Shown here: positions 1-11,012 of the stretch, piece by piece
Numbering within the stretch: the first letter of the stretch is position 1
Layout of the letters: each line of letters starts with the position of its first letter
NCBI RefSeq assembly: GCF_024679245.1
Contig: NC_090184.1
Coordinates: forward strand, 18,724,644 to 18,788,643
From: Pseudorasbora parva
Taxonomy: Eukaryota; Chordata; Actinopteri; Cypriniformes; Gobionidae
Direction of reading: 5' to 3'
DNA: 64,000 nt
Translations under genes and position numbers: made by a program
Notes under the pieces: model-generated
Databases searched by the model: none
What the model was told of the DNA's origin: nothing
Seen by the model: the letters and a program-made list of their open reading frames with translations, nothing else

Positions 1-460
1 TTTGGGTCATCTGCGATGGCCTGTGCTAAGTAGCAAATTAGAGAGCGCCTTTCTTTTTTTCAGTCGGAGGTCTAAACCCATGTCTGGTCATAAATTACCA
101 GTGGTAACTGCCTGCCTGAGGTCAAACTGGAGCTTAACATAAACTGCTTTAACGCCAACAATCATTTTCACTTGCATGAGCAAGTTCTGCAGGAACCAGT
201 TTCTTATTTCTGCTACTTAATGGAAATTATTATAGCTTTCAAAATAGCGCTTGTGTTGGAGTTTAGCTTGATTTAAGCAATGAACTCGAACACAAAAGTG
301 CTAGTAGGCTAGTGGAAATATAAAAACATCAAACATGCCTGCTTCTTCCACAGACATTTCTCTGAAATTTAGTGAGAGAAAAAGTACTAACGTTACAGCT
401 GTCACTGGGACGGTACACAGGTAAGGTTCTGAAATGTAGGTACCAAATAGTACTTCTGAA
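1..460. other. non-coding flank, nothing recognised
   Basis: AT-rich sequence with no convincing reading frame, tandem repeat or inverted repeat. It ends where a hAT-like element begins with TAGCCTGACAAGCC. Confidence 0.5.
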
Positions 461-2402
461 TAGCCTGACAAGCCAGCCCCACATCAAGATGTTTTGGTCT
501 GGAAACTCACCATTAGTGATGTTACGTTCGTGAACGAATCATTCTTTTTGAACGAATCTTTTAGGTGAACGAATCGTTGTCGTTCACCGACTCATGTTTC
601 TCGTTCACTGAAATTCCTCCCTCCACCGCAGCGTGGCGCTATTAGCGATTAGTTTCATTCTGTCAAAGAATGACAACCTCAAGCCAATAGCTTTCGAGTA
701 TGAGATGTGATTGGTTGAATTCAGTGAACGAACCCTTTACTGCCCGAGCGGTTTTGAGTCTGACTCTGAACGAGAAATCTCGTTCATGAACGAATAGGTA
801 CATGTCGTTCGTTCGTGAACGAAATTAACCAGTTATTGAAGGAGATAGCGATTTAGCGAACAGCTCGGCTCGTGTAGGTGACATATTTGGCAGCAAAGAA
901 AGAAATGTACACTTTACCACTGTAATGAAAACAGTGTAATAATGCAGGTTGATTAAATGATTACAGAGTAAAGTGTGTTTGTATTTAATGTTTTGAACCG
1001 CTTTCTTCATTACGTTTTAGTCATGTCATGCACTTGGTTAAGATGCACAATATTCTATGGTTAAAAAGATCTCGTCTGTCACGTCAGTAAATAGCATTCT
1101 GAGCTACTGAACGATCTTCACTGACCGAATTGCTGTTTTGAATTTGAATTCATTAATAGGATTAACCCCTTGAGATGTACCATCTCGTTTTCGAGGGGGT
1201 CCATGTACGATCAAGACATAGTTACAAAACAATTACAAATACAATTAACAACAAAACAAACAATAACAAAAACAATTATACATACATATAAACATACACA
1301 TATATACACACACACACAAAATAATAATAATTGATAGATACAAAACAAAATAAACTATACAAAAAGTACCATAACTAAAGTACAAAAAAAAAAGTCTGAA
1401 GTTTTGAGTCTGAACGAGAGAGAGAGATCTCATTCGTGAACGAAATGAACCAGCTCTGAACGAGAGAGAGATCTCGTTCGTGAACGAACTGGTAGGCTAC
1501 CTCGGTCATTTTAGCATGGGTGTCAGTCTTGTTCAGCAATCAGCAGAAAGCGGATGCAAAGCACAGTTATAGACAAACCCCATGTTTACCATAATCTTAG
1601 TTATATGAATGTCTAAATGTGTGACCAAACAATTAAATGTTAATCATACAAGAAAACATGCTTTGGTCATCTAAAACACTTATTTTATTTAATGAGTAGA
1701 TTATGCACATTTTAATAAAGCATCAGTTTTTATAAGCAAATACGTTTGTTGACTTAAGACATTACACATAAAACAGTCTTTTTCGTCACCTGCGGTCATA
1801 ATTACCGGTAATGTAATATTTAAAAAAAAAAAAAAGTTACTTAACGAATCAATGAACAAATCTGAACGAATCATTTTGGTGAACGAGTTGAAAACGAACG
1901 ACTCTCTTAAAAGAATCAAAATTTCCACCACTACTCACCATTGACAGGGCTCAATATTGTCTTTCAAACTCCCTCTGCACGTGATAGGATAGCGCTACAA
2001 CCAACCAGAGCAACGAAGGTAAAACAGAGCTTGTTGATAGATTACACATTCGCCATATCCGGTCGGCAAAACTCTGAACACATCTTCCCTTTTTTAAGAA
2101 TGACTTCAGTGCCGTTCTTTGTTCTTTTCTCAGAGAAAAGCTTAACTCCAAGTCTTGCAGAGTCGCGGTCAAAGCTGATTCGAAAGACCGCTGACGTTCG
2201 CCAGTTTCTTTGTTAACTTGAAGCACGCAAACGCAACTCGGCCGTCGTCATTATGGCCCCGCCCACCGACTCTATACACAATGTGATTGGTCCGGCAAGA
2301 GTTAGGCGATTACTGCTCAGAAGGGTATTGAGAGTTGCTAGACGACACTCGCGGGCAGATTAGATTTGCTGCCGCTGGGGTGCGTTTAGATTTCTAGGCT
2401 AA
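461..2402 (+). mobile_element. non-autonomous hAT-like element, copy 1 (interrupted)
   Basis: The two ends (461-513 and 1942-2402) match a second copy at 30038-30561 over nearly the whole length. Both begin TAGC-TGACAAGCC-like and end GATTTCTA-GCTAA. The second copy has a perfect 8-bp target duplication, which points to the hAT superfamily. In this copy the flanks CTTCTGAA (453-460) and CCTTTTAA (2403-2410) agree at only 5 of 8 bases, so the duplication is decayed or the ends are slightly misplaced. No transposase is present. The body is split by the 1.4-kb element at 514-1933. Confidence 0.7.
514..1933. mobile_element. non-autonomous hAT element rich in AACGA palindromes
   Basis: It is flanked by a perfect 8-bp duplication CTCACCAT (506-513 and 1934-1941). 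The ends are TAGTGATG and CACCACTA, inverted repeats matching at 7 of 8 bases. Many copies of GTTCGTGAACGAA and GAACGAATC lie near both ends, and an AT/CA-rich core lies at about 1200-1400. There is no transposase; short frames inside are chance. Both the 8-bp duplication and the TAG...CTA ends are hAT traits. Confidence 0.85.
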
Positions 2403-2581
2403 CCTTTTAATGGTGTACTCACTGAATTTCTTGCGGTGAGGTTGCGAATTGCAATAGCCCACCGCTCACCCTTCCCTTTCAAAGCACATAGAGAAACTAC
2501 GGTGTCTGACACAGGACAAAAATGTAGACTGAGAGAGCAGAGAGTGACTAGCGCTCTGTAGGGAGGTTTGTCCGTTTAGAA

Positions 2582-2772
2582 CAGTGGTTTTCAAACCTGT
2601 CCTGGAGGCGCCCCTGCCCTGCACATTTTGTATGTCTCCCTTATCAGACACACCCAGTTTAGTTCTTGCAGTCTCTGCTAACATGGTGATGAGTTAAATC
2701 AGGTGTAATAAATGAGGGAAAAACAAAACGTTCCGGGCTGGGGTGCCTCCAGGACAGGTTTGAAAACCACTG
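2582..2772. mobile_element. hAT-type MITE with 28-bp terminal inverted repeats
   Basis: This 191-bp element begins CAGTGGTTTTCAAACC and ends with its inverse. The arms match over about 28 bp and share a CTGTCCTGGAGGC core. It is flanked by the perfect 8-bp duplication GTTTAGAA (2574-2581 and 2773-2780). The size and lack of coding capacity make it a MITE. Confidence 0.92.
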
Positions 2773-2780
2773 GTTTAGAA

Positions 2781-3117
2781 ACATGATGGAACAAAATGGT
2801 GACTTCACTGTAAGGTATAAGGAGATAGAAATGGCTCATTCTAAGGTAATAAAAAACAATGGTTAATTATGTAGGTCTAAGTTCTTTATACTCCACTAAA
2901 ACATAGTTATGTATATGATATTACATTTCTGTCAATAAATCCTCATAAATACTACACATTGCACTTTTAAGGTATAAATTTACACTCTTCGGGTACAAAG
3001 GTTTACCTTTTGAAAGTGTTCCACACCGGTGACAGCTTTTTTACCTTTTTTTCTGCAAGTAAAAGTTTGGAGTAAGAAAGTATTTATGTTTTGGAAAGAA
3101 GTGTCTTCTGTTAACCA
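2781..3117. other. AT-rich non-coding spacer
   Basis: No gene is visible. A short stretch near 2970-3060 (TTACACTCTTCGGGTACAAAGG and an approximate inverse) may be an old fold-back MITE, but its ends are too diverged to place. Confidence 0.3.
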
Positions 3118-3492
3118 AGGCTGCATTTATTTGTAGAAATTACTAATATTGTGATTATATTATTTTCTATTTATAATAACTTTTCTATTTTAATATATTT
3201 TAAAATATAATTTATTCTTGTGGTCACAGCTGAATTTTCTGCGTCTTAATTGTCACATGATCCTTCAGAAATCATTCTAATATGCAGATTTTTAGTTTTA
3301 TCAATGTTGAAAACAGTTGCTTAACTGCTTAAATACTTTTGCGTAAACCATGATACATTTTTTCATGATTCTTTGATTAACAGACAGCACTGAAATATAA
3401 ATATTTTGTAATATTATAAATGTATGTCATGTTCATGTACCCTTATGTATAATGAAAAATCATAACCAAAACTTTTGAGCAGCCTAGTGTAG
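3118..3492 (+). repeat. old dispersed fish repeat
   Basis: It runs from AACCAAGGCTGCATTTATTTG to CCAAAACTTTTGAGCAGCC. The internal segment TCACATGATCCTTCAGAAAT recurs in inverse near 13030-13065, and a tail CCCAAACTTTTGAACAGTAG recurs at about 57925-57950. I recognise this as an abundant interspersed repeat of cyprinid genomes but cannot assign its class with certainty. Confidence 0.55.
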
Positions 3493-3954
3493 AGGGTTTA
3501 AACGACTGCTAAAAACATAATGACATTATTAGTCAAGCTAAGTCATATAGCACTTTATACAATGCAGGTTGTTTTTAAATGACTTAACCTTGCCAAAGTT
3601 AAATAAAAAGAGTTCACATGAGTCTCAAACACCATTGCCTCCTCCTTCATATGTAAATCTTGTTTGTGAAAAACGCTACCGAAAAAGAGGCTATTTTCAA
3701 CAAAACGCCACGTGATGTGACGCAATCACTGAGATCCTTAATATGTACGCCCCCAACATTTGCATGTCAGCAAATGTTCATTGTCAGGCGGAACTGCGCA
3801 GTGCGCAGCCGTCAGGAGTCAGATAAACAAGCGTCACGTGAGGATAGCGAAACCGGCACATCATGGAAATAAATCTCATGTTCCAGGCTGTGCAAGGGAT
3901 GTGAGGACTTTTCATAGCCTTCCCACAGAAGAAAACGTTTCAGGAGAATGCGAG

Positions 3955-4627
3955 TCCCGGCTTTAAATGATGCTTCCATGCTCTGGGCAGATAGCGCACG
4001 CTGTGACGTAAGCCATGCATTCATGAGTCTTGAGTCTATGACTGTGCCCAGAAAAGATACCCTTTGGGTGGGGAACAATGAGCTTTTGGCGATATTGATC
4101 CTCAGACCCAAACAGTCTAGGGGGTTGAGGAGCCAGGATCTGTGTGTTAAAAATTGTATTCGCGACTGGGCTATTACAATCCAGTCGTCGATGTAGTGAG
4201 TACACGCATCACTGTCAGTCTGAGCGGGGCTAATGCCGCGTCCATGCACTTCGTAAATGTGTGGGGTGCCAGGGATAACCCGAATGGCAGAACTGTGTAC
4301 TGATAAGCCGGCCCCTCGAAGGCGAATCTCAAGAATGGCCTGTGGTGGGGGGCTATCTGAATGTGAAAGTATGCGTCTTTCAGATCTATTGTGAAAAAAC
4401 AATCCTCTAGGTGAATGTGTGTGAGGATTTGTTTCACCGTCAGCATTTTGAAAAAGCGAAACATCAGAGCTTTGTTCAAATGTCTTAGATCCTGGCGACT
4501 TCCATAACTTAGCCAGCGCGTCATGTACCTCAGGGAAGAAAGGCGCGGGCTTCTGAGGAGAAGATAGGCGGCAACTTTCGAGGTACCATTCGCTAAGTCT
4601 GCTGCGTGCTGACTCTTGAGGCTGGGA
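3955..4627 (-). pseudogene. DIRS reverse transcriptase fragment
   Basis: The minus strand encodes palm-domain motifs of a DIRS RT: DLKDAYFHIQIAPHHRPFLR, then YTVLPFGLSLAPHTFTKCMD, then HYIDDWIVIAQSR (IDD catalytic box), then CLGLRINIAKSSLFPTQRVS and FLGTVIDS. The frame changes between the PFGLSLAP segment and the IDD box, near 4190-4280, so no intact protein is possible. The reading stops matching a DIRS RT near 3955, where the surrounding TTAA element resumes. RNase H and the recombinase are absent. Confidence 0.82.
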
Positions 4628-5111
4628 CTACTCGAGCCCAAGGTCTCCTACGGCCTTGGTGAGCACGCGGATCAGCTCCGCGTAGATGCTAGTCTTGGCA
4701 CTCGTGGCAGTCTGTGTTGAAGCGGCGGGCTCCGAGACTGACCACTCACTGCCGGACGTGGCTGGCGATGGTCCTTCGAAGGAAACAGAATAGGCTGTTC
4801 TTCTAGGTGAAGGTGACTGGCAAGGCGCGTGGGAAATTACCCGGCGTACAGTCACTCGGTCGCTCATGTGGCCTCTGGTCGCGGCGCTTCTTTCTGCACG
4901 GTCCACGAGCAGACGGAGAGATCTGGTCAAAAATGGCGAGGTGAGCCCGAAGGGTCTGCTGCGCCATCTCATTGCATTCGGAGCAGCCGCCTCTGGAAAG
5001 TGCAAGTTGCGCGTGATCCCGTCCGAGGCACGTCACGCAGATGATGGGACGGTCGCCGCTGAGGAGAGGGGCTCTGCACGAGCCGCAGGATATGCGAGGC
5101 ATTTGCAACAA
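4628..5111 (-). pseudogene. DIRS gag-like fragment
   Basis: Two overlapping minus-strand frames read as a Cys-rich start (MLQMPRISCGSCRAPLLSGD, then ICVTCLGRDHAQLAL and GGCSECNEM) and then a Ser/Pro-rich segment. The paired CxxC motifs near the start are typical of fish DIRS ORF1 proteins. A shift of frame near 4950 breaks the reading, and the remaining protein is far shorter than a full DIRS Gag. Role in an intact element: nucleocapsid-like RNA-binding protein. Confidence 0.6.
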
Positions 5112-6167
5112 TGCTTTGCGCTCTTTTAGAAAAAAGTTAGCTGAAAGGATATAGCGCCGGATGGCGTTGCTGGAATGTCAGGGATGAAGGCAGAGACCGG
5201 GGGAATCCAAGGTCCTCAAGCTGCAGATTCTGCTGGTTGCTTTTTGACGGCGGTTGCTTCTTCTGGAGGTCAGCGACAGTGTCGCTGAAGGAGATTAAAT
5301 CTGATACCTATGGCGAAACAGTCTTATATAGCCTCCAGTATGCTAATTTAAGTCCCTTTTTCGGCGGTTTCTCTAGAGTGCCCCCAAGTTCCTGCAGTTG
5401 CCAATCAGAGCGCTCCTCACGCCGTGCTTTTGCCGTGCAGCGACACTGCGCTTTACATAGATACCTTTATATAATAAAGTTTTACTTCATATTCTCGAGA
5501 AAAGGAGATTTTCCCATACGCGATATGAGAGACCTCTCGATAGGGAACTACGTTTACTACTACTGCTTAGTTGCTTGCAGATCGCTTAGTCGATCCTTGT
5601 AGCTAACGTTACCTTCTTCGCCATCTAAGTTGAAACAATAGTCATTTGACAAGGCTTAGTCAATTTGTTAAATAAATATACATTTTTGAGAACTGAAGTA
5701 TGATTATTTTGCAGCGGGTGAGTATTAAACAGTACACTGTCTATTTTGAGTAGCTTCTACATTTCTTTTTTTTGGCTAAATAAATCGACTTTTAAATCAG
5801 TACTATACTGTCAAACAGTAATGTTACTGTAAACAACTTATTTACGCGCCCAGTTCAGTTCGTGATTCAAAGTTGAGAAGCTATCATTATAAAATCATTG
5901 CCATGACGGATTGTATAGATGTGTTAGCTATCATTGAGCAGCAGTGGAGTGAAACAGCCAATCAGAGCCGAACTCTGCATTAATATTCATGACCCTTCCA
6001 AATAAGGCAAAAACAGAGCATTAAATTTCTAGGGTTTCTAGGGTTGTAAATAGATCTGTAAAACCGTATCTGGAACATTTTTGACCTTAAATAAGCCACA
6101 TGCCCTCTATTTAGATATCAGAGAACAATTTAACATATGGTTTCAAATCATTCTAGGGCACCTTTAA

Positions 6168-6850
6168 CATTCAGCTGAAGTCAGTTTATTGTAGATTAAG
6201 TTCTGTTCAATAACTATAATTAATCAATTACCGGTATGAGTTAAATTTAGCTATAAAGCAGCTCTGTAGAGTACGGTGATGTCATCTGTCAGCTCTGTTC
6301 TGTTCTCATCCAATAGTATCAATACAGGCCATTTTTTTACATAATAATCCATTGTTATTCTTTTACCGATTGTGTGTTCTATAATATAATTACATTAATA
6401 TTTGACTGGTTATTTTGCGTGCTGGTATAAGAAACAAAAATGTTGAAGCTGTGTATCATATGACACATTTACTTCACCCCAAGGTGCTGCAGGTTCCTAC
6501 CTGTGAACATACACAGACGTGCCTCGGGATAAAACCACATATTTCTTTGGGTCTGACTTTGTCAATTGGTTCTCATTTGCAGAGGCGCCTAACAGCTCCA
6601 TTCGTTATATTGGACTATTTGACCTGTAGACAGAGAGAAGAGCAGGACGAATGTATGGCAGTGAGGGAACATTCAAAATAATGGGAAGTGGGGGGATGAG
6701 GTCTCTGCATAATAAATTCCACACGTCATGGAAGTCAAGATGACTTAGACAAAGTCCTCATGAAATTAAAATTGACCCGATTTACTTTGTTAGCACACAT
6801 TACAGGTCAACTCAACCCCTGTTCAGAGCCTATAACTCCACCTACTGGCA
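6168..6850. other. non-coding, nothing recognised
   Basis: AT-rich to moderate composition, no repeat partner found elsewhere in the window. A frame at 6415-6681 (88 codons) has no motif or codon pattern suggesting a gene. Confidence 0.4.
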
Positions 6851-6978
6851 ATATTTAACAAATGTTGGAAAAGGGGTCTATATAGATCAGTCGGGCAGAG
6901 CCCAGTAGAGGCAGAGGGGACGAACTGAGGGTGGGGCTGAGCGGGATAGTGCACCTGAGACCCGCAGTGACGGATTGA

Positions 6979-7245
6979 TTGACAGCTGTCACACTTGCAA
7001 AGATGGAGAGTGACTGGAGTGATGCCAGTAGCTTTGCAAAAGAGCAGTCACTCGAAGTAGAGGACTTTTCTCCCCTACCTTCACCTGAAGTGGAGGAGGG
7101 GGAATTTTCTGTAGTTGACACGGGGCCAGAGCCTTATCAATTCGAGCTGCTGTCTCAAACTGTGGTCTTAACACTCGATGATGACAATGTTAGCAAAACA
7201 GCAGCACGAGAGAATGAGGCCACTGACCTTATCTATGTAAAGTAA
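6979..7245 (+). CDS. exon-like frame, acidic protein start, probably transposon-derived
   Basis: A frame of 88 codons, with a second in-frame ATG at 7003 (MESDWSDASSFAKEQSLEVE) that may be the true start. It is acidic and Ser/Glu/Asp-rich, with the segments EDFSPLPSPEVEEGEFSV and TGPEPYQFEL, and ends in Lys-TAA inside TATGTAAAGTAAAAT, where a splice donor (GTAAAG or GTAAAA) may lie. Acidic leaders with a PYxFEP-like motif occur in fish multi-copy P2X7-like or transposon-derived genes; that link is from memory and not tested. It lies just after copy A but is not part of the sequence shared by copies A and B. A GC-richer leader with possible promoter character precedes it (6880-6975). It could be a first coding exon, or a chance frame; I favour a transposon-derived exon. 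Confidence 0.35.
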   Translation: MTAVTLAKMESDWSDASSFAKEQSLEVEDFSPLPSPEVEEGEFSVVDTGPEPYQFELLSQTVVLTLDDDNVSKTAARENEATDLIYVK

Positions 7246-7577
7246 AATCCTTATACTGAATGCCACTAAAAATAGATCAGATACATGTGATGTATTTTTA
7301 TTCAAATGAACTGAAGGCAGCGCAGGACCAATGCGTTCAAACCTAACAGCCTATTAGATTTCCTCAAATAAAAGTTAGACTATATATACACCAGCACATT
7401 ACGGCATTGTTGTTCAGCAACCACTTGCGTGTGCGTGTCAAGGTTTGAAAGTGCGGCTCGTGTATGAAATATATCTGTACACATGATTAAACACTGCATT
7501 ATTTAACCATATTTTCTTCATTGGAGTGTTGATAGCAAGTGTCAAGTAAGTTGCATTCATAATGTTTCTACTTCATG
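7246..7577. other. non-coding spacer
   Basis: AT-rich sequence after the exon-like frame. No further exon or repeat recognised. Confidence 0.35.
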
Positions 7578-8336
7578 TACAAACCAGATTCCAAAAAAGT
7601 TGGGACTGTACAAATTGTGAATAAAAACAGAATGCAATGATCAAAAAAGTTGGGTCAAGGCCACTGTGTGGCATCCGCCCTTCTTTTTATAACAGTCTGC
7701 AAATGTCTGAGGACTGACAAGACAAGTTGCTGAAGTTTAAGAATAGATATGTTGTCCCATTCTTGTCTAATACAGGCTTAGTTGCTCAAATGTCTTAGGT
7801 CTTCTTTGTTGCATCTTCCTCTTTATAATGTGCCAAATGTTTTCTATGGGTGAAAGATCTGGACTGCAGGCTGGTCATTTCAGTACCCGGTTCTTATACA
7901 TTCAGTTATCTTCTATAGTTATTCTACGCAGCCATGATGTTATAACTGATGCAGTATGTGGTCTGACATTGTCATGCTGGAAAGGTCTTCCCTGAAAGAG
8001 ACGACATCTGGATGGGAGCAAATGTTTTTCTAGAACTTGGATATTCCTTTCAGCATTGATGGTGCCTTTCCAGATGTGTAAGCTGCCCATGCCACACACA
8101 CTCATGCAACCCCATACCATCAGAGATGCAGGCGTCTGAACTGAATGCTGAAACTTAGGTTGTCCGGATGACATGGCGTCCCAGTTTTGCAAAAAGAACC
8201 TCAAATTTTGATTCATCTGACCACAGAACAGTTTTTAACTTTGCACAGTCCAATTTAAATGTGCCTTGTCCCAGAGAAAATACCTGCGCTTCTGGATGAT
8301 GTTTATATATGGCTTCTTTTTTGACCTATGGAGTTT
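7578..8336 (-). mobile_element. Tc1/mariner-like element fragment
   Basis: It begins with the end motif ACAAACCAGATTCCAAAAAA, also seen at 21923, followed by family non-coding sequence and the C-terminal half of a transposase on the minus strand (7902-8336). The catalytic segment FQHDNVRPHTASVITSWLRR and upstream PASLMVWGCMSVCGMGSLHI match the copy at 22215-22973. The N-terminal half and the other terminal repeat are missing; the coding sequence runs straight into a GATA tract at 8337. Confidence 0.85.
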
Positions 8337-8574
<238 letters not shown>

Positions 8575-9433
8575 TTTTCAGCTGTCATACACTGTAATCT
8601 GAAAAAGAGGCAACATCATTCACTCAACTCCCATAAAACTCTCTAAGCTCTTCTAATAAATCCCATCAGGCGTCTGTCAATCAGAATTCAAGAGCAGCTC
8701 AGGCAGAACAGGATTCCTGAGGGAATTTGCCAGGAAACCTTTTTATTTGGAGTTGACTAAAGCAATTCACAATGTAGCCGTCAAAATCAATCTGGGATTG
8801 AGAAGATTGAAGATGAGGTATAGATATGAAACTGAAAAGAAAGAGTTATTTTCTATCTTTCTTTTGTGTGTGTTTGTTGTCTGAGATCACAAGAATGATG
8901 TAATAACCGAGATACAGTCAGACTATAAAGTTATTATCTTTATCTCTCAGAGAAGGGGTGGTCTGTACTCCGCAGGGGGGGCTCCAGGTTTTGGCTTTAT
9001 CCCCACACAAACACACCTGATCCAACTAATCAAACTCCTGCCGAGAGGAGGATAAGCACAATCAGATGCGAGAGACCAGCTCTTCAGGAATCTGTGGAAT
9101 TTAGTGACTGTAGTTACTTCATAGTTTTCACTACTTGATAATTAATGTATGAATGCTTGACTGATGTAATCAGTTTTATGAAAGTTAATGTAAATCTATT
9201 AAAGATATTACACATTATAAATATAATAAATATTAAAAACACTTGAACGCAAGTTCAGTTTGTTAAAAGTTAATTTAGATTAAATGAACTAACAACAAAG
9301 TTTAGGTATGTATTAATGTAGGCTAATATTAAATTATATAAATACTATAATATGATATACGTATGTTATAAAATATACCTATTATTCATTGTTAATGTCT
9401 GCAACTTGACATGGTAAAATATCAGTTTTAATA
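8575..9433. other. non-coding spacer
   Basis: No gene. A segment at about 8945-9090 (GGGGTGGTCTG ... CTCCAGG) resembles the interior of fish hAT MITEs, but no terminal repeats or target duplication can be placed. Confidence 0.3.
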
Positions 9434-10305
9434 TTCGGCAACACTTTTTTACAGTGCCTTTGTTGCACGTGACATGTAATTACTATAGTAATAACAGTAA
9501 ATTATGCATAATTACATTCAACTAAGCTTAACCATAACCCCATAATAAGTACATGTAGTTAATAAACATTAACTACTTAAAATAAAATGTAACCCAATTT
9601 TTTTTTTTATCTCAATTGTTGACATTATAATTTATAGCGGTGCCAAAAATATTTTCACATTGGGAACATTCATTCATCTCTGTTAATGTTTGTTAATAAA
9701 AATACAGTTGGTTTATGTTCACAGTGATGTACATTATGTTGACTAAGATTAATAAATGCAGTCGAAATACTGTTTATTCAATAGTTAACTAATAACAAAT
9801 CAAACCTTATTGTAAAATGTTACCAATAATTATATGTAGCATACAGTATTTATTAGCAATAACAAAAAACGTGCATAATAATAGTAATAATAGTACATTA
9901 TGCATAATTACAAAACCAAACCCTCATTTTTGAGTGAGTATGTACTTATTAATCAATATTATGCAGTACTTATTTGTACAATTGCTCTGTTAGAAAGGCA
10001 CCTTAACACTTTTTTTACAGATATATTTATAAGTACATGTAAGGTGTATAACAGCGACACTGTAAAATAAAATATTAACAAAACTCGGTTACACATTATT
10101 TTAAGATGTCTTTGTTACACTGCAATTATACATTAATTACTGAGTAATATTATGTAACTACATGTACTTACTGCAACATTAGGATTATGGTTTGGTTCGG
10201 TTCGGTTCTGGCTTATTTTCATATATTTATGCATATTGTTTAGCTATAACTATAGTAACTACATGTTATATGTAACAATGACGCTTTAAAATAAAGTGTT
10301 ACCCA
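9434..10305. mobile_element. two adjacent fold-back MITEs (TTTTACAGTG family)
   Basis: The first (about 9434-10077) starts GGCAACACTTTTTTACAGTG and ends with an approximate inverse GACACTGTAAAATAAAATAT. The second (about 10088-10305) starts GGTTACACATTATTTTAAGA and ends TTTAAAATAAAGTGTTACC. Arms of the same family recur at 36338-36420 and 54840-54995. There is no coding sequence. Confidence 0.6.
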
Positions 10306-10380
10306 AAAATCTTTATGATGTGAATTACGTTTATTTGGTTTATTTGGCACTCTTAAGATAAGTGCACACTTTTATTAAAG

Positions 10381-10888
10381 GGTTAGTTCACCCAAAAATG
10401 AAACTCATGTCATTAATGACTTCACACCCGTAAGACCTCCGTTCATCTTCAGAACACAGTTTAAGATATTTTATATTTAGTCTGAGAGCTTATCTAAGTG
10501 TATGCACACTATACTGTCCACGTCCAGAAAGGGAATAAAAACATCCTCAAAGTAGTCCATATGTGACATCAGTTACTTAATCAGAATCTCTTGAAGAATC
10601 AAAAATACATTTTGGTCCAAAAATAACAAAAACTACGACTTTATTCAGCATTTTCTTCCTGGTTTGTTTTCAGTCCTCAAATAAAGATTCAAATGATTGT
10701 GAATCAGTGGATTGATTCATGATTCGGATCGTGTGTCAAACTGCTGAAATCACATGACATTTGCGATCCAATTCATGAATCAATCCGCTGATTCATAACC
10801 GTTTGAAGACGGAGGTCTTACAGGTGTGGAACGACATTAGATTGAGTCTTAATGACATAAGTTTAATTTTTGGGTGAACTAACCCTTC
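10381..10888. mobile_element. MITE with GGGTTAGTTCACCC ends
   Basis: The left end AAGGGTTAGTTCACCCAAAA and right end TTTTGGGTGAACTAACCCTT are inverse copies. Inside, ACACCCGTAAGACCTCCGTT and GGAGGTCTTACAGGTGTGGA form further inverted segments. A truncated copy is at 27413-27850, and single-arm fragments are near 11180-11240 and 23085-23130. It is a common fold-back element in cyprinids. Confidence 0.8.
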
Positions 10889-10929
10889 AAGATTTGTTGG
10901 TGATTCATATTTTGTAAATAAAGTGGTAA

Positions 10930-10960
<31 letters not shown>

Positions 10961-11012
10961 GTAGTAGTAGTAGTAGTATTATTAGTATTATTATTTTTAT
11001 TATTTATTTTAT
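10930..11012. repeat. (TTA)n/(TAG)n tract
   Basis: An imperfect trinucleotide run: TTA repeats, six GTA units, then TTA/TTTTATT-rich sequence. Confidence 0.9.

Larger units (their letters stand above)
3955..5552 (-). mobile_element. truncated DIRS-type retrotransposon
   Basis: The minus strand carries a DIRS-style gag fragment and then a DIRS-style reverse transcriptase, preceded (5112-5552) by a non-coding leader ending at TAGTTCCCTATCGAGAGGTC, the likely outer edge. It sits inside copy A: host-element sequence resumes on both sides. The RNase H, tyrosine recombinase and distal terminal repeat are missing. Gag runs almost directly into RT, so there is also an internal deletion. Confidence 0.75.
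3620..6163 (-). mobile_element. TTAA-target (Kolobok-like) element, copy A, interrupted
   Basis: The segments 3620-3955 and 5553-6163 match, in reverse order and orientation, the two arms of copy B at 13118-15923. The right end reads CTAGGGCACCT followed by TTAA (6164-6167), as in copy B. The left end is truncated or too diverged to see. Shared parts include a stretch near 3855-3930 that also reads as a Cys-containing peptide on the minus strand in copy B (GNRCYVPGCAG). The TTAA target and GGTGCCCTA end suggest Kolobok; piggyBac is an alternative. A DIRS retrotransposon fragment lies inside. Confidence 0.6.

Noticed and set aside
3955..5111. Initial reading as a LINE reverse transcriptase
   Set aside because: The Cys-rich gag start and the DLKDAYFHIQIAPHHR / LPFGLSLAP wording fit DIRS elements and not LINEs; no endonuclease is present.
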